Source: Bacteroidales bacterium
GTDB taxonomy: Bacteria > Bacteroidota > Bacteroidia > Bacteroidales > F082
Length of the DNA: 52,416 nucleotides
Direction of reading: 5' to 3'
NCBI GenBank assembly: GCA_016291135.1
Contig: JAEFAE010000016.1
Span: 1 to 52,416 of the forward strand
Made by a program: the position numbers and the translations under genes. The notes beneath the pieces were generated by a model. It was not told the origin of the DNA, made no database searches, and saw only the letters and a program-made list of their open reading frames with translations. This document shows, piece by piece, positions 51,027 through 52,416 of this stretch. Position 1 is the first letter of the stretch; every line of letters begins with the position of its first letter.

Positions 51027-52416
51027 GGTTTTTTCGACATTACACGACGCTTGTATGCGGGGATCTTCAGCAGCTGTCTGAACACGAACGGCTGAAGAGA
51101 ATAAGAGATCAAGATGGTCGAGAGCATTCCGATCAGGGTGCTGAGCCCGATGGAACGGATGGCGGGATGCACGGCAAACAGCAGGGAGGCGATGACGATG
51201 ATCAGGATGAGCGCAGAGAAGAAGATGGCCACCTTATGCCAGGTGAGCATGTCGCGGCTGCCCGTCCGTGCCTCAGAGAGCAGCCCTTCCGTGATGAAGA
51301 TGCTGTAGTCCACCCCGATGCCGAAGATAAAGGTGGAGATGATGATGTTGATCAGGTTGAATTCCAGGCCGATCAGCGCCATGTAGCCCTGCACCATGAA
51401 CCAGCTGAGGACCATGGGCAGGAAGGAAAGCAGGGCCGTCAGCAGGTTGCGGAAGGAGATCAGCAGGATCACCAGCACAAACAGCGACGAGATCCACACC
51501 GCGATGTTGAAGTCGTCGTGGATGACCTCCACCATGTCCTTGCAGTAATAGAAGGGGTCAAGCACGAAGGTCTTGGGGTTGGCGATGGCCGCGGCGATCA
51601 CCGCGTCCTTGTCGTCGGGATGCATCGAGACGTCGGTGAACACCATGTATTGTCCGTCGGCGTTGCACTCGATGAAGTTGCCCAACAGGTTTTCCGGCAC
51701 CACGCCGCTCTCATAGAGCGATGCCGGCTCGTATTCGTTATCGAGAAGGTATTGGAAATCGGCGAATAGGTCCGGGTCGAGCTCCAGTTTGGCAGCCTGT
51801 TCACGTACCATGGACATCGTGGCCGCCTTTCGATCGTCCGTCCAGAAAGCGTTCCAGGCGGCGATGCGTGCCTCCTGCTCCGTTTCGGTGACAAACAGGC
51901 TGGGTATCATATCGTTATAGCCATGGACAATGCCCTGTTCCCTCAGGGTGTCCAAACAGACCATCAGCGAACGGTCGGCCTCCAGCGCCTCGTCGAGCTC
52001 AGTGGAGACGGTGGCGAAATACTGATGCACGAAGCCGTCGTTGTGCTTCTCGTTGAACAGTGCCTCGCTCTCCAGCTCGTCGGCCGAGTTGTAGTCCAGA
52101 TGCCTCAAGTCACTGTCGAAATGCACCTTCGGTGCGAAGACGATGCCCACCACGATGAGGACTCCCATCAAGGCAATGAACCATTTCCTTCGGTCGAACG
52201 GCAGGGCGTTGACACGACGGATCATCCTGAATACTAGATGGTTGGGATCCGCCTTGCGCTCTGGCAGGAAATGTGGCAGAAAGACCAAGGCGAAGAACGT
52301 GCTCCCCAGCAAGGCCAGCGAGGCGAAGATGCCGAAGTCACGCAAGAGGTCGCTTTCGGTGAACAGAAGGCTACAGAAGGCGCCCACGGTGGTGATGCAT
52401 CCCAGGAACACCGGGG
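51005..52416 (-). CDS. MMPL-type RND transporter, C-terminal part, truncated at the right edge
   Basis: About 470 residues up to the end of the window; the frame is open to the last base and no true start is present. Hydrophobic spans occur at residues ~1-17, 26-45, 79-98, then after a ~190-residue loop at ~300-320, 326-345, 352-372, 401-421 and 433-453. The FGIGVDYSIFITEG segment (~370-384) is the MMPL/RND signature. Half of the ~800-residue protein is missing. MMPL proteins next to ACP and LolA-like genes are typical of aryl polyene, flexirubin and related lipid clusters, where they are thought to export the lipid. It leads the seven-gene operon. Confidence 0.82.
   Translation of the reverse strand, partial: PVFLGCITTVGAFCSLLFTESDLLRDFGIFASLALLGSTFFALVFLPHFLPERKADPNHLVFRMIRRVNALPFDRRKWFIALMGVLIVVGIVFAPKVHFDSDLRHLDYNSADELESEALFNEKHNDGFVHQYFATVSTELDEALEADRSLMVCLDTLREQGIVHGYNDMIPSLFVTETEQEARIAAWNAFWTDDRKAATMSMVREQAAKLELDPDLFADFQYLLDNEYEPASLYESGVVPENLLGNFIECNADGQYMVFTDVSMHPDDKDAVIAAAIANPKTFVLDPFYYCKDMVEVIHDDFNIAVWISSLFVLVILLISFRNLLTALLSFLPMVLSWFMVQGYMALIGLEFNLINIIISTFIFGIGVDYSIFITEGLLSEARTGSRDMLTWHKVAIFFSALILIIVIASLLFAVHPAIRSIGLSTLIGMLSTILISYSLQPFVFRQLLKIPAYKRRVMSKKPWKEQRN

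Overview
The window reads as one contig of a gut- or rumen-type Bacteroidales genome. Supporting signs are the Bacteroidota promoter element (TAnnTTTG) in front of many genes, a type IX secretion C-terminal sorting domain on a BspA-like leucine-rich protein, a CarboxypepD_reg/TonB-type outer-membrane protein, lipoproteins of Bacteroidales type and DUF2874/PepSY-like proteins. I cannot name the genus. No rRNA, tRNA, CRISPR array or transposase was found.

Layout. (1) 1-10320 is an accessory region. It holds a helicase cut by the left edge, an Eco57I-type adenine methyltransferase and a DUF4209-like protein (a restriction/defence-like trio), then an XRE regulator-ImmA/IrrE protease-PIN protein cassette divergent from an unknown small gene pair, then a winged-helix fragment and a DUF4143-type ATPase bracketed by a 38-bp direct repeat. 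(2) 10321-15500 holds a Na/Pi cotransporter, a small acidic membrane protein, an AraC regulator, and a GT4 glycosyltransferase followed by an acyl-ACP thioesterase. (3) 15560-23500 holds a secreted BspA/T9SS protein, a ligase-ACP-GNAT operon, a ClbS/DfsB protein, DUF1905, a small broken-looking gene, a flavodoxin-like reductase, a second copy of the small acidic membrane protein family and a PepSY-like lipoprotein. (4) 23579-28009 is a four-gene minus-strand operon: tcdA, a protein with an A1S_2505/macro-like N-terminus, and two radical SAM enzymes. (5) 28141-37355 holds a proline iminopeptidase, a DUF362 lipoprotein, an M16 protease, a TonB-receptor-like barrel, a small barrel and a lipoprotein. 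(6) 37511-45166 is a single 2551-residue gene for a cyclic beta-1,2-glucan synthase-like enzyme (GT84 + GH94), followed by a REP-like palindromic repeat cluster. (7) 45494-52416 is a seven-gene minus-strand operon (MMPL exporter, FakA, FakB/DegV, GNAT, PlsX, ACP, LolA-like) that runs off the right edge.

The most unusual reading is that two operons (17701-20588 and 45494-52416) each pair a dedicated acyl carrier protein with a paralogous 373-residue GNAT-fold protein, but charge that carrier differently: by an AMP-forming acyl ligase in one, and by FakAB plus PlsX in the other, where LolA-like and MMPL transport genes are added. I infer two parallel acyl-transfer pathways for lipid or N-acyl products. 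Other candidates for undescribed biology are the tcdA/macro-like/radical SAM operon and the paired small acidic membrane proteins whose reading frames run through a strong intrinsic terminator.
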